The notes under the pieces are model-generated. The model did no database searches. It worked only from the letters and a program-made list of their open reading frames with translations, and was not told the DNA's origin. Source: Pseudomonadota bacterium (GTDB taxonomy: Bacteria; Desulfobacterota; Desulfobacteria; Desulfobacterales; Desulfobacteraceae). From it: a DNA stretch of 64,000 bases. Shown piece after piece: positions 7,568 to 16,909 of this stretch. The stretch lies in contig JAHJLV010000027.1 in NCBI GenBank assembly GCA_018821535.1, positions 62,001 through 126,000 on the forward strand. Reading direction: 5' to 3'. A program made the translations under genes and the position numbers. Every line of letters starts with the position of its first letter. Positions within the stretch are counted from its first letter, which is position 1.

Positions 7568-9529
7568 ATGGCATTACCTAATAAGCCTGTTGGAGAACTA
7601 AAAGTTGTTAGAGACCCAGCGGTTGAGAAAAGAGACGTTGATGTTCTGATTATCGGTGGCGGTATGGCTGCCTGCGGAACAGCATTTGAGATTAAAAAAT
7701 GGGCTGACGACAGCACAAAAATCCTGCTTTGTGACAAAGCTGCCCTTGAAAGATCCGGCGCGGTTGCTCAGGGTCTTTCTGCCATCAACACCTATGTTGG
7801 CAACAACAAACCTGAAGATTATGTGCGCATGGTCAGAAACGACCTTATGGGTATTGTTCGTGAAGACCTGATCTTCGACCTTGGCCGTCACGTTGACGAT
7901 TCAGTTCATCTGTTTGAAGAATGGGGACTTCCCATCTGGAAAAAAACCGATGACGGAAAAAACCTTGATGGGAAAAAAGGTTTGAAAGCCGGTACACTTA
8001 AAGGCGGAGCCACTCCTGTTCGTACAGGTAAATGGCAGATCATGATCAATGGTGAATCCTACAAAAGAATCGTTGCCGAAGCCGGTAAAAAAGCACTGGG
8101 CGAAGAAAACATTCTGGAAAGATGCTTCATCGTTGAGATTCTGAACGATAAAAATGATCCCACAAGAGTCGCCGGTGCTGTTGGCTTCTCTGTCCGTGAA
8201 AACAAAGTATACATCATCAACGCAAAAGTTATTATGGTTGCCTGCGGTGGTGCGGTTAACATCTATCAGCCCCGTTCAGTTGCTGAAGGTAAAGGCCGTG
8301 CATGGTATCCGATTTGGAATGCCGGTTCTACATACACCATGGCTCTTAGAGCCGGTGCAGAACTTTCCATGATGGAAAACCGTTTCACCCCTGCCCGTTT
8401 TAAAGATGGTTATGGCCCTGTTGGTGCATGGTTCCTGCTGTTCAAAGCAAAAACAGTTAACGGTCTTGGTGAAAATTATGCCGGTTCTGATGAAGCAAAA
8501 GCTGAGCTTGCAAAATATGCTCCCTACGGAACCGCTGCGGTTACGCCGACCTGTCTGAGAAACCACCTGATGATGAAAGAATACAAAGAAGGCCGCGGTC
8601 CGATCATCATGAAAACTTCTGATGCTCTTGCAGAACTTGGTAAAACCATGGACAAAAAAGAGCTGAAACACCTTGAATCAGAAGCATGGGAAGATTTCCT
8701 TGACATGTCTGTTGGTCAGGCCGGTCTGTGGTGTGCAACAAATACTGAACCTGAGAAAAAAGATTCAGAAATCATGCCGACCGAACCGTACCTGCTGGGA
8801 TCTCATTCAGGCTGCTGCGGCATCTGGTGTTCAGGTCCTGAAGAAGACTGGGTTCCTGCAAGCTACAAATGGGGTTACAACAGAATGACAACTGCCCGCG
8901 GTCTGTTCACAGCCGGTGACGGCGTTGGCTGCTCCGGTCATAAATTCTCCTCAGGATCTCATGCTGAAGGTCGTATCATTGCAAAATCCATGATTCAGTA
9001 CCTGAAAGCTGAAGGTGCCAAGGTTACCGGTTTCAAAGAAACTGATCAGGAACTGGTTGATTTTGTTTACAAACCAGCCAGGACTTACCTTGACAACTAT
9101 CAGTACACAACTGCTCAGGATGTTAACCCGAAATACTGCAAACCTGCCGGAATGGCCATGCGTCTGATGAAGATGACCAATGAATACGGTGCAGGTACCG
9201 GTACTTTCTACATGACTTCCGGAAAAAACCTGGAAATCCTCATGGATCTGTTTGAAATGTTCCGTGAAGACCTTGAAAACATTGCAGCCGGTGACCTCCA
9301 TGAACTGATGAGAGCATGGGAAATCAACCACCGTCTTTACACTGTTCAGGCTCATACCCGTCATATCCAGTTCCGTAAGGAAACAAGATATCCTGGCTTC
9401 TACTACAGAGGCGACTTCATGGGCCAGAATGATGAAGAATGGTTCTGCTTTACCAATTCATCCTACAACAAGGTTACCAATGAGTGGACACTGAAAAAAG
9501 AACCGTATCACAAGATTATTTCTGACTAG
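7568..9529 (+). CDS. aprA: Adenylylsulfate (APS) reductase alpha subunit
   Basis: This is the FAD-containing catalytic subunit of APS reductase (653 residues, normal length), a member of the fumarate reductase/succinate dehydrogenase flavoprotein family. The N-terminal dinucleotide-binding motif VLIIGGGMAACGTAFEI (residues about 28-44) and ERSGAVAQGLSAIN are FAD-contacting segments. RFTPARFKDGYGPVGAWFL and FSSGSHAEGR are conserved substrate- and FAD-site regions. It receives electrons from AprB and, through it, from the Qmo complex encoded just downstream. An AGGAG-like ribosome binding site (GGAGG) lies before the ATG. A strong terminator follows the gene, separating aprBA from qmoABC. Confidence 0.98.
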   Translation: MALPNKPVGELKVVRDPAVEKRDVDVLIIGGGMAACGTAFEIKKWADDSTKILLCDKAALERSGAVAQGLSAINTYVGNNKPEDYVRMVRNDLMGIVREDLIFDLGRHVDDSVHLFEEWGLPIWKKTDDGKNLDGKKGLKAGTLKGGATPVRTGKWQIMINGESYKRIVAEAGKKALGEENILERCFIVEILNDKNDPTRVAGAVGFSVRENKVYIINAKVIMVACGGAVNIYQPRSVAEGKGRAWYPIWNAGSTYTMALRAGAELSMMENRFTPARFKDGYGPVGAWFLLFKAKTVNGLGENYAGSDEAKAELAKYAPYGTAAVTPTCLRNHLMMKEYKEGRGPIIMKTSDALAELGKTMDKKELKHLESEAWEDFLDMSVGQAGLWCATNTEPEKKDSEIMPTEPYLLGSHSGCCGIWCSGPEEDWVPASYKWGYNRMTTARGLFTAGDGVGCSGHKFSSGSHAEGRIIAKSMIQYLKAEGAKVTGFKETDQELVDFVYKPARTYLDNYQYTTAQDVNPKYCKPAGMAMRLMKMTNEYGAGTGTFYMTSGKNLEILMDLFEMFREDLENIAAGDLHELMRAWEINHRLYTVQAHTRHIQFRKETRYPGFYYRGDFMGQNDEEWFCFTNSSYNKVTNEWTLKKEPYHKIISD

Positions 9530-9567
9530 TGCTGAAGATCGATCTTAAAGTACGTTCTTAGAATATT

Positions 9568-9606
9568 AACCTCCAGGTGCTAGTACATAGTGCCTGGAGG
9601 TTTTTT
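9568..9606 (+). terminator. Rho-independent terminator after aprA
   Basis: AACCTCCAGG (9568-9577) pairs with CCTGGAGGTT, and the right arm runs into six T residues at 9601-9606. The GC-rich stem with a T-run is a strong intrinsic terminator. It makes aprBA and qmoABC separate transcription units unless readthrough occurs. Confidence 0.88.
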
Positions 9607-9670
9607 CAAATTTTGACGGTTACAGTTTGATGCCTGTCTCCTCTTTTGTAAGTGCAATAAATTATACAGC

Positions 9671-9690
9671 TATTTTGTATTTACAAAATA
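9671..9690. promoter_or_regulatory. Perfect 20-bp palindrome upstream of qmoA (candidate operator)
   Basis: The arms TATTTTGTA and TACAAAATA are perfectly complementary around a central TT. The position, about 115 bases before the qmoA start and after the aprA terminator, suits a transcription-factor site. The shape (TTGT...ACAA) recalls Rex/CRP-type operators of sulfate reducers, but the spacing is not a clear match to either, so the regulator is unknown. Confidence 0.5.
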
Positions 9691-9803
9691 GGAGAGAGGA
9701 TGCCGGACAGACCGATTTTTTATAAAACAATGGTTTAAGGTTTGGCATGGAACACATAATCATTAACCCAATAATAATATAACCAAATGCACGGAGGGAC
9801 AGC

Positions 9804-11078
9804 ATGACAACAGATAATTCAGCCCCGGTAAGTGGAAGCATCATGGTGGTTGGCGGCGGTATCAGCGGCCTTACAACTGCTTTAGAAGCTGCCGAAGTGG
9901 GGTATGAAGTCTTCCTTATTGAAAAGGAAGCATCCCTGGGCGGTAGAGTTTCACAGTTAAAACATTACTTCCCCAAACTTTGCCCGCCAACTTGCGGCCT
10001 TGAAATTAATTATAAAAGACTCAGGGACAATAAAAAAATAAAAGTTTTTACCCTGGCTGAAGTACAGAATGTATCCGGAACACCTGGAGACTACACTGTT
10101 ACAGTAAAAACAGCACCCCGATACGTAAATGAGAACTGCACCTGCTGCGGCGAATGTGAAAAAGTATGCAATACTGAAATTTCAAATGATTTCAATTTTG
10201 GCATGAACAAAAGAAAAGCAGCGTACCTGCCCCACAACATGGCCTTTCCGCAACGATATGTCATGGATCCTGCCATGAGCACTGATGATCGCGACAACGT
10301 CAAGGCTGCCTGCAAATATGATGCAGTGGATTTTGACATGGAAGAAAAAACAATAGATCTTAAAGTGGGCGCAGTTGTCTGGAACACCGGATGGGTTCCC
10401 TACGATGCTACAAAAATTGATAACCTGGGATTTGGTAAATATAAGAATGTGATTACCAATATGATGCTCGAACGACTGGCATCCATAAATGGTCCGACCG
10501 AAGGCAAGATTGTCAGACCGTCGGATTCAAAAGCCCCTGAGACCATCGCATTTGCGCAGTGCGCAGGATCAAGAGATGAAAATCATCTGTCTTACTGCTC
10601 ATACATCTGCTGCATGGCATCCTTGAAACATGCCACCTATCTTAGAGCACAGTATCCGGATGCCAAAATCTATATTTATTATATTGACCTGAGAACTCCG
10701 GGCCTGAAATATGAAAAATTTTATGCCAATCTGAAAGCAGATGAAAATGTATTCTTTGTTAAAGGCAAGGTTGCACAAGTTTCAGAAGAAGCCGGATCAG
10801 GCAATATTCAGCTTGTTGCAGAAGATACCATTACCGGCGAAAAAGTCAGACAGACCGTTGACATGCTGGTACTTGCCACCGGAATGCAGCCCACCTGTGC
10901 AATTGATAAGCCAAACGCTGCTCTGACTTACAACACAGAAGGCTTTATCGTAAATGACTTCAAACAGGGTGGAATGTTTGCCGCTGGTTGTGCTAACAAA
11001 CCTGCTGACGTTGTGACATCTAACCAGAATGCGACTGGTATGGCTCTCAAAGCCATTCAGACCCTTGTAAGGAGGTAG
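9804..11078 (+). CDS. qmoA: Quinone-interacting membrane-bound oxidoreductase subunit QmoA
   Basis: This is a soluble flavoprotein subunit of the Qmo complex, which passes electrons from menaquinol to APS reductase. The product is 424 residues, related to the HdrA subunit of heterodisulfide reductase. The N-terminal FAD motif MVVGGGISGLTTALEAAEVG (residues about 13-32) is followed by a Cys cluster CTCCGECEKVC near residue 112 that could ligate an Fe-S centre. The C-terminal FAD segment GMFAAGCANKPADV is typical of the family. GGAGG precedes the ATG at 9804. qmoB begins 9 bases downstream. Confidence 0.96.
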   Translation: MTTDNSAPVSGSIMVVGGGISGLTTALEAAEVGYEVFLIEKEASLGGRVSQLKHYFPKLCPPTCGLEINYKRLRDNKKIKVFTLAEVQNVSGTPGDYTVTVKTAPRYVNENCTCCGECEKVCNTEISNDFNFGMNKRKAAYLPHNMAFPQRYVMDPAMSTDDRDNVKAACKYDAVDFDMEEKTIDLKVGAVVWNTGWVPYDATKIDNLGFGKYKNVITNMMLERLASINGPTEGKIVRPSDSKAPETIAFAQCAGSRDENHLSYCSYICCMASLKHATYLRAQYPDAKIYIYYIDLRTPGLKYEKFYANLKADENVFFVKGKVAQVSEEAGSGNIQLVAEDTITGEKVRQTVDMLVLATGMQPTCAIDKPNAALTYNTEGFIVNDFKQGGMFAAGCANKPADVVTSNQNATGMALKAIQTLVRR

Positions 11079-11087
11079 AAGAAAATT

Positions 11088-13424
11088 ATGAATAAAAAAT
11101 ATGGAGTATATATCTGCACAGGTTGCGGCATCGGTGATGTCCTGGACATGGAAGCTCTGGTGGATGTCCCTGATGACGAGGGTGTTAACTGTACCACCCA
11201 TCCCTTTCTTTGCAGCAAAGAAGGCGTTGAACTGATCCAGAAAGATGTTGATGACGGAAAGGTGAATGCCATGGTGATTGGCGCCTGCTCAAGACGTGTC
11301 AATTTTGATGTTTTCAATTTTGAAGGCTGTATAGTTGAAAGAACCAATCTTCGAGAAGGTGTTGTATGGCCTCACTCAAGAGAAACATACCCAAAACTGG
11401 AAGAAGATCAAAAGGATGATGAAGAGCATTTTGATCCTATTCAGATGAAAGCTGAAGATTATATCAGAATGGGTATGATCCGGCTGGAAAAAGTAAAACT
11501 TCCCGAGCCGTATAAAACAGCCTCTTTTTCCAAAAAAATTCTGGTACTGGGTGGTGGTGTTACCGGTATGTCTGCAGCGCTTGATGCTGCCAAAACCGGA
11601 TATAATGTAACCATTGTTGAAAAACAGAATGCGCTTGGCGGATATGCAGCAAAACTCAGAAGCCAGATGCCGGTGGCAGAACCCTTTGAATCACTTCGTG
11701 CACCTATTGTCAATGATCTGATTGCAGAAATTCAAGCCATGTCGAACATTGAGGTAAAAACTGCTACAGAAGTTGCCCGTATTGCAGGACAACCTGGAGA
11801 GTTCACAGTGACCTTCAAAAAACCAGGTGAAAAAATACCCTTTGATGTGCCCTTTCCGCTGCCTGAAGAAATGCTGGTGGATGCAAACGGAAAGGAACTG
11901 GATGCTGAAGCTCAGCATGTAAAATATCTGGAATACAATGAAGGCAGAAAAGATATTCTGCAGCTTGACCCGGATGGAGAGCTTTTTGGTGCTGTCATTC
12001 TGGCTGCCGGCTGGCGCCCTGCCAAGCTTGCAGGTGAAAACTACGCCCATCTGGGTGTTGATCTTGCAGATGTCATCACAAATGATGAATTTGAACAGAT
12101 TGCTGCCAAAGGCAAGATTGTCCGTCCATCAGATGGCAAAGAAGCTAAAAATGTTGTTTTTATCCAGTCTCCGGGCAAGGATGAAGATGATGCTGATTTT
12201 GAATATGCAGGCTCCGTAACCAGCCAGGTTGCACTGAAACAGGCCAGATACGTAAGAGATGACTATGCTGACGGAAAAGCCTACGTGATCTATCAGCATA
12301 TGAGAACCCCTGGACTGCAGGAATATTTTTATAAAAGCATGCAGCAGGAAGACGGTGTTTTTCTGACCAAAGGTGCTGTAACAGAAGTTGCCAAAAAAGG
12401 TGACGGCCTTATGGTCACTGCTACAAATACACTCCTGGGAGAAAACCTGGGTATCCAGGCAGATCTGGTTGTTGTCGCCGCCGGTATGGTTCCGGTCACA
12501 AAAGATGATCCGATCATCAACCTGGCTTACAGACAGGGTCCGGGATTCAGAGACAATGATATTTTCGGTCAATATGCTGACTCCAATTATATCTGCTTTC
12601 CGTATGAAACCCAGAGAACCGGTGTATATGCTGCGGGTGCCATTCGCCGCGCCATGACCATTGAAGAATCCATTGAAGACGCCACCGGTGCTGCACTGAA
12701 AGCAATTCAATGTATTGAAAGCGCAAACAGAGGTATGGCAGTTCATCCCAGATCCGGAGATATGACCTACCCGGAATTTTTCTTCCAGAGATGTACCCAG
12801 TGTAAACGCTGTACAGTGGAATGTCCGTTTGGCGCACTGGATGATGATGAAAAGGGGACTCCCAAAGCCAACCCGACACGTTGCCGCAGATGTGGAACCT
12901 GTATGGGTGCCTGTCCTGAAAGAATTATTTCTTTTGCTGACTACACCATTGATTCAATCGGTTCCCAGATTAAAGCTGTCAAAGTTCCATCAGAAGATGA
13001 TTATTCTGAACCTCCGTTCAGGTTCATCGCACTGGTCTGTGAAAACGATGCTTTCCCAGCTCTGGATATGGTGGGAATGAACAAAATCGATTATTCACCC
13101 AATGTCCGGGTTATCCCGGTCAGATGCCTGGGTTCCGTGAATACCATCTGGATCAAAGATGCACTGGCACAGGGCATGGACGGTGTGATTCTCATCGGCT
13201 GCAAGCATGGTGATGATTACCAGTGCCATTTCATGAAAGGTTCTGAACTTGCAGAGGTTCGCGTCAAGAAAATCGGTGATGCCCTTTCAAGTCTTGCCCT
13301 TGAAGAAGAGCGTGTAGCCTTTGCTGAAGTTGCCATTGATGAATATGACAAACTTCCTGGAATAATAAATGCCTTTGTTAAAGAAGTTGAGGACCTTGGT
13401 CCAAACCCATTCAAAGGATTCTAA
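11088..13424 (+). CDS. qmoB: Quinone-interacting membrane-bound oxidoreductase subunit QmoB
   Basis: This is the large soluble Qmo subunit (778 residues), homologous to HdrA with an added MvhD-type domain. In order, a short Cys-containing N-terminus (ICTGCGIGD) is followed by an FAD-binding domain with LVLGGGVTGMSAALDAAKTG near residue 150. Two [4Fe-4S] motifs, CTQCKRCTVECP and CRRCGTCMGACP, lie around residues 568-610. A C-terminal MvhD/FlpD-like domain (FIALVCENDAFPALDMVG and VILIGCKHGDDYQC) follows. The last domain is the one that in other systems exchanges electrons with partner proteins. AAGGAGG precedes the start, and qmoC follows after 40 bases. Confidence 0.96.
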   Translation: MNKKYGVYICTGCGIGDVLDMEALVDVPDDEGVNCTTHPFLCSKEGVELIQKDVDDGKVNAMVIGACSRRVNFDVFNFEGCIVERTNLREGVVWPHSRETYPKLEEDQKDDEEHFDPIQMKAEDYIRMGMIRLEKVKLPEPYKTASFSKKILVLGGGVTGMSAALDAAKTGYNVTIVEKQNALGGYAAKLRSQMPVAEPFESLRAPIVNDLIAEIQAMSNIEVKTATEVARIAGQPGEFTVTFKKPGEKIPFDVPFPLPEEMLVDANGKELDAEAQHVKYLEYNEGRKDILQLDPDGELFGAVILAAGWRPAKLAGENYAHLGVDLADVITNDEFEQIAAKGKIVRPSDGKEAKNVVFIQSPGKDEDDADFEYAGSVTSQVALKQARYVRDDYADGKAYVIYQHMRTPGLQEYFYKSMQQEDGVFLTKGAVTEVAKKGDGLMVTATNTLLGENLGIQADLVVVAAGMVPVTKDDPIINLAYRQGPGFRDNDIFGQYADSNYICFPYETQRTGVYAAGAIRRAMTIEESIEDATGAALKAIQCIESANRGMAVHPRSGDMTYPEFFFQRCTQCKRCTVECPFGALDDDEKGTPKANPTRCRRCGTCMGACPERIISFADYTIDSIGSQIKAVKVPSEDDYSEPPFRFIALVCENDAFPALDMVGMNKIDYSPNVRVIPVRCLGSVNTIWIKDALAQGMDGVILIGCKHGDDYQCHFMKGSELAEVRVKKIGDALSSLALEEERVAFAEVAIDEYDKLPGIINAFVKEVEDLGPNPFKGF

Positions 13425-13464
13425 TTTTTAGCTATTTGAAAAAATAGTTAGGAGGTATAATAGT

Positions 13465-14682
13465 ATGACTGAAAAATATCTTGCCCAGCCGGATCTTGAC
13501 TTTATTGCTCAGCTTCGAGAATTGGGTGGCGAAACACTGAAAAAGTGTTATCAATGCGCCACATGTTCGGTTGCATGCCCGATTGCACCGGAAGACAGCC
13601 CATTTCCAAGAAAAGAAATGATTGCAGCCTCATGGGGGCTTAAGGACCGTCTGATAAAAAACGGTGACATCTGGCTGTGCCACCAGTGCGGTGACTGTAC
13701 GGATCTTTGTCCAAGAGGTGCTGCCCCTGGCGATGTCCTTTCTGCTGTCAGATCTGCGGCAATTACTGAATATGCAACACCCAAAGTATTTGCCAATGCG
13801 GTAAATGACCCCAAAAAGCTGCCTTTTGTCATTGGAATTCCAGCACTGTGGTTTGCGCTTCTGGCCTTCATCACCACGCAGATGGGGGGTACCATGGAGA
13901 AAATTTTCCATGCAGTTTTCGGCGATTTTCTGGGCGGACGCCTTCACTGGTCACATTCGCCCGAGGTTGCTGAAGGTGCAGAAAAAATCATTGCTCATGC
14001 TGATTTTGTATCCACCTGGTTTGTGGACTTGACGTTTGTCCCCACTGCTATTTTCGTGACAGTGGTCTTTTTTCTGGGACTTAAGAACTTTTTGAATGAC
14101 ATCCATGAAAATGCAGTTCTGGAAGGAAAAACCGACAAGACAACTCTGGACTATAAAGCATTTTTTCAGGCGCTTGTCCGGATTATTCCAACAGTTCTCA
14201 AGCATGATAAATTCAATGAATGTGAGGCTAACAAGGACCGTGCAACACCTCATATGATGGTTCTTTACTCTTTTATCGGTCTGTTCATTGTAACTGCGGT
14301 CTGCGGTATCATGCTGTACGTATTTAAAAATGCAGGTCCTTATCCTCAATGGAATCCGATCAAGTGGCTGGCCAATATCGCCGGCGTGGCGCTGGTCATT
14401 GGCAGCGGCATGATGATCAAAAGCAGACTGGATAAAGGCAAAAATCAGCTCACTGCATATAAAGACTGGTTTATTCTGGGTGTTGTCTTTGCCCTGGGCC
14501 TGACCGGTATGCTCAGCGAAATGACCCGACTTGCAAAAATGGAGTATATTACTTATTTCATGTACTATCTGCACCTGATTTCCATTTTTCTGCTGTTCTT
14601 TTTTCTTCCTTATTCAAAAATGGCTCATCTGGTGTACAGATTAACCGCAATGGCCTATGCAGAATATGGCAATAGAAAATAG
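13465..14682 (+). CDS. qmoC: Quinone-interacting membrane-bound oxidoreductase subunit QmoC
   Basis: This is the membrane anchor of Qmo (405 residues), a fusion of an HdrC-like and an HdrE-like part. The N-terminal 100 residues hold two [4Fe-4S] motifs, CYQCATCSVACP and CHQCGDCTDLCP. The rest is a cytochrome b-like domain with about six hydrophobic helices (for example ALWFALLAFITTQMG, FVPTAIFVTVVFFLGL, FIGLFIVTAVCGIML) and His residues suited to heme b ligation. It is expected to oxidise menaquinol and pass electrons to QmoAB and on to AprBA. The ribosome binding site is GGAGG. The gene ends the operon before a strong terminator. Confidence 0.96.
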   Translation: MTEKYLAQPDLDFIAQLRELGGETLKKCYQCATCSVACPIAPEDSPFPRKEMIAASWGLKDRLIKNGDIWLCHQCGDCTDLCPRGAAPGDVLSAVRSAAITEYATPKVFANAVNDPKKLPFVIGIPALWFALLAFITTQMGGTMEKIFHAVFGDFLGGRLHWSHSPEVAEGAEKIIAHADFVSTWFVDLTFVPTAIFVTVVFFLGLKNFLNDIHENAVLEGKTDKTTLDYKAFFQALVRIIPTVLKHDKFNECEANKDRATPHMMVLYSFIGLFIVTAVCGIMLYVFKNAGPYPQWNPIKWLANIAGVALVIGSGMMIKSRLDKGKNQLTAYKDWFILGVVFALGLTGMLSEMTRLAKMEYITYFMYYLHLISIFLLFFFLPYSKMAHLVYRLTAMAYAEYGNRK

Positions 14683-14702
14683 TACCCGCTATATCCTATC
14701 AT

Positions 14703-14740
14703 AAAAAGAGGGGCTGATTTTTTTCAGCCCCTCTTTTTTT
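14703..14740 (+). terminator. Rho-independent terminator after qmoC
   Basis: AAAAAGAGGGGCTGA pairs with TCAGCCCCTCTTTTT across a T-rich loop and ends in a run of T residues. The strong stem and T-run close the qmo operon. Confidence 0.9.
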
Positions 14741-14875
14741 TCTTGCATTTTTCAAAAACAAATAATACTCCATTATTTACACAATCCCAGACTTATAAAG
14801 CTTGCTCTGTGCATCTGCCCGGAGCAGATTTACATACGCATATCGAATTAATGCTTAATCAAGGAGGAAAAAATT

Positions 14876-15076
14876 TTGGTGGAAGGAACAATTAAATGGT
14901 TTAATTCAAAAAAAGGCTTTGGGTTTATTGAACAAGAAGATGGTGAAGATGTTTTTGTCCATTTTTCAGCCATTGAAATGTCCGGTTTTAAAACACTGTC
15001 AGAAGGAGAACGCGTTCAATTCGAAATAGAAGAAAATGATCGGGGCTTATCTGCTGTAAAAGTCCTTAGAACCTGA
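14876..15076 (+). CDS. Cold-shock domain protein (CspA family)
   Basis: This 66-residue single cold-shock domain protein binds single-stranded nucleic acid and acts as an RNA chaperone. RNP1 (KGFGFIEQ) and RNP2 ([11 protein letters not shown]) are both intact, as is the first strand [11 protein letters not shown]. The start is TTG at 14876, 8 bases after AAGGAGG; the adjacent GTG would sit too far from it and would drop the usual MVEGT start. The gene has its own 190-base upstream region, bounded by the qmo terminator, and is followed by a long hairpin. Cold induction is inferred from the family only. Confidence 0.93.
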   Translation: MVEGTIKWFNSKKGFGFIEQEDGEDVFVHFSAIEMSGFKTLSEGERVQFEIEENDRGLSAVKVLRT

Positions 15077-15083
15077 AACATTA

Positions 15084-15130
15084 AAGACACATGACAGGAT
15101 AATATCAGTATCCTGTCATGTGTCTTATTT
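15084..15130. terminator. Long 18-bp hairpin after the cold-shock gene
   Basis: Arms at 15084-15101 and 15109-15126 are perfectly complementary over 18 bases (core GACACATGACAGGATA), with a 7-base loop. The T-tract after it is short (TTATTT). It probably terminates or stabilises the 3' end of the cold-shock mRNA. Confidence 0.75.
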
Positions 15131-15323
15131 CTCCTGCTTTATATAACATCCAATTCTATAATCGGTTGGCTGCTTGCCACAGCCGTGGTTTCTGCTCAGC
15201 TATTATATCCAGTATAGATAAACTTAATTTATAAAAACTTAAGTTTTCTATTGCATATTTTCATACTTCATATAAACTGACATTTTTAATATGTAATTAT
15301 AACCATAACTTATTAGGAGATAG

Positions 15324-16415
<1,092 letters not shown>

Positions 16416-16438
16416 CCGCATTCTCTAAGCAAAAAAAC

Positions 16439-16476
16439 AAAAAGAGCATCAGATTTTAAAGCTGATGCTCTTTTTT
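16439..16476. terminator. Bidirectional terminator between leuB and the tRNA genes
   Basis: AAAAAGAGCATCAG pairs with CTGATGCTCTTTTTT over about 14 bases. T-runs on both strands mean it can stop leuB transcription rightwards and tRNA-Asp transcription leftwards. Confidence 0.85.
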
Positions 16477-16480
16477 ATTG

Positions 16481-16557
16481 TGGCGGGAGTGACGAGACTC
16501 GAACTCGCGACCTCTTGCGTGACAGGCAAGCGTTCTAACCAACTGAACTACACCCCC
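16481..16557 (-). tRNA. tRNA-Asp (anticodon GTC)
   Basis: The minus-strand cloverleaf is 77 bases with encoded CCA. The acceptor GGGGGTG pairs with CACTCCC, the anticodon arm is CTTGC-CTGTCAC-GCAAG with GTC in positions 34-36, and the T arm contains GTTCGAGTC. The open frame that can be read through this region on the plus strand is not a gene. Confidence 0.96.
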
Positions 16558-16572
16558 GGATACTGCGTTTTC

Positions 16573-16648
16573 TGGTGGGCGATGCAGGGTTCGAACCTGC
16601 GACTTCAACCTTGTAAGGGTTGCACTCTCCCAGCTGAGTTAATCGCCC
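16573..16648 (-). tRNA. tRNA-Val (anticodon TAC)
   Basis: The minus-strand cloverleaf is 76 bases with encoded CCA. The acceptor GGGCGAT pairs with ATCGCCC, the anticodon arm is CAACC-CTTACAA-GGTTG with TAC, and the T arm has GTTCGAACC. It lies 15 bases upstream of tRNA-Asp and is probably cotranscribed with it. Confidence 0.96.
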
Positions 16649-16909
16649 GAAAAACAAGCTGACTTATATCAGCATTAAAATTTTGTGTCAAGCAAAAACT
16701 CATAGAAAAATAACGAATCATCCGGGTTGCAAGCTAAAAATTTACATGTTATATATTGATCATTATACACCTGATTCAATTTTTCTTTTTCGTTCGAAAA
16801 AACTTGAAATCGTGTCTAAAAAAATATCCCGCCCTGAAGTATTGATGGGCAAACAATCAATCGATTGTTCATAATTTTTCAATTCTGAATGTCTATGAAG
16901 GAGTCAAGC

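Noticed and set aside
9671..9690. Palindrome as a transcription terminator
   Set aside because: AT-only arms without a T-run, and a strong terminator already lies upstream at 9568-9606; an operator role is more plausible.
12129..12746. Open frame antisense to qmoB (205 residues)
   Set aside because: Shadow of a long, well-supported gene; no ribosome binding site and no recognisable protein pattern.
16465..16662. Short frame covering the tRNA-Asp/tRNA-Val region
   Set aside because: The DNA folds as two tRNA cloverleaves on the minus strand; the frame exists only because tRNA genes lack stops by chance.
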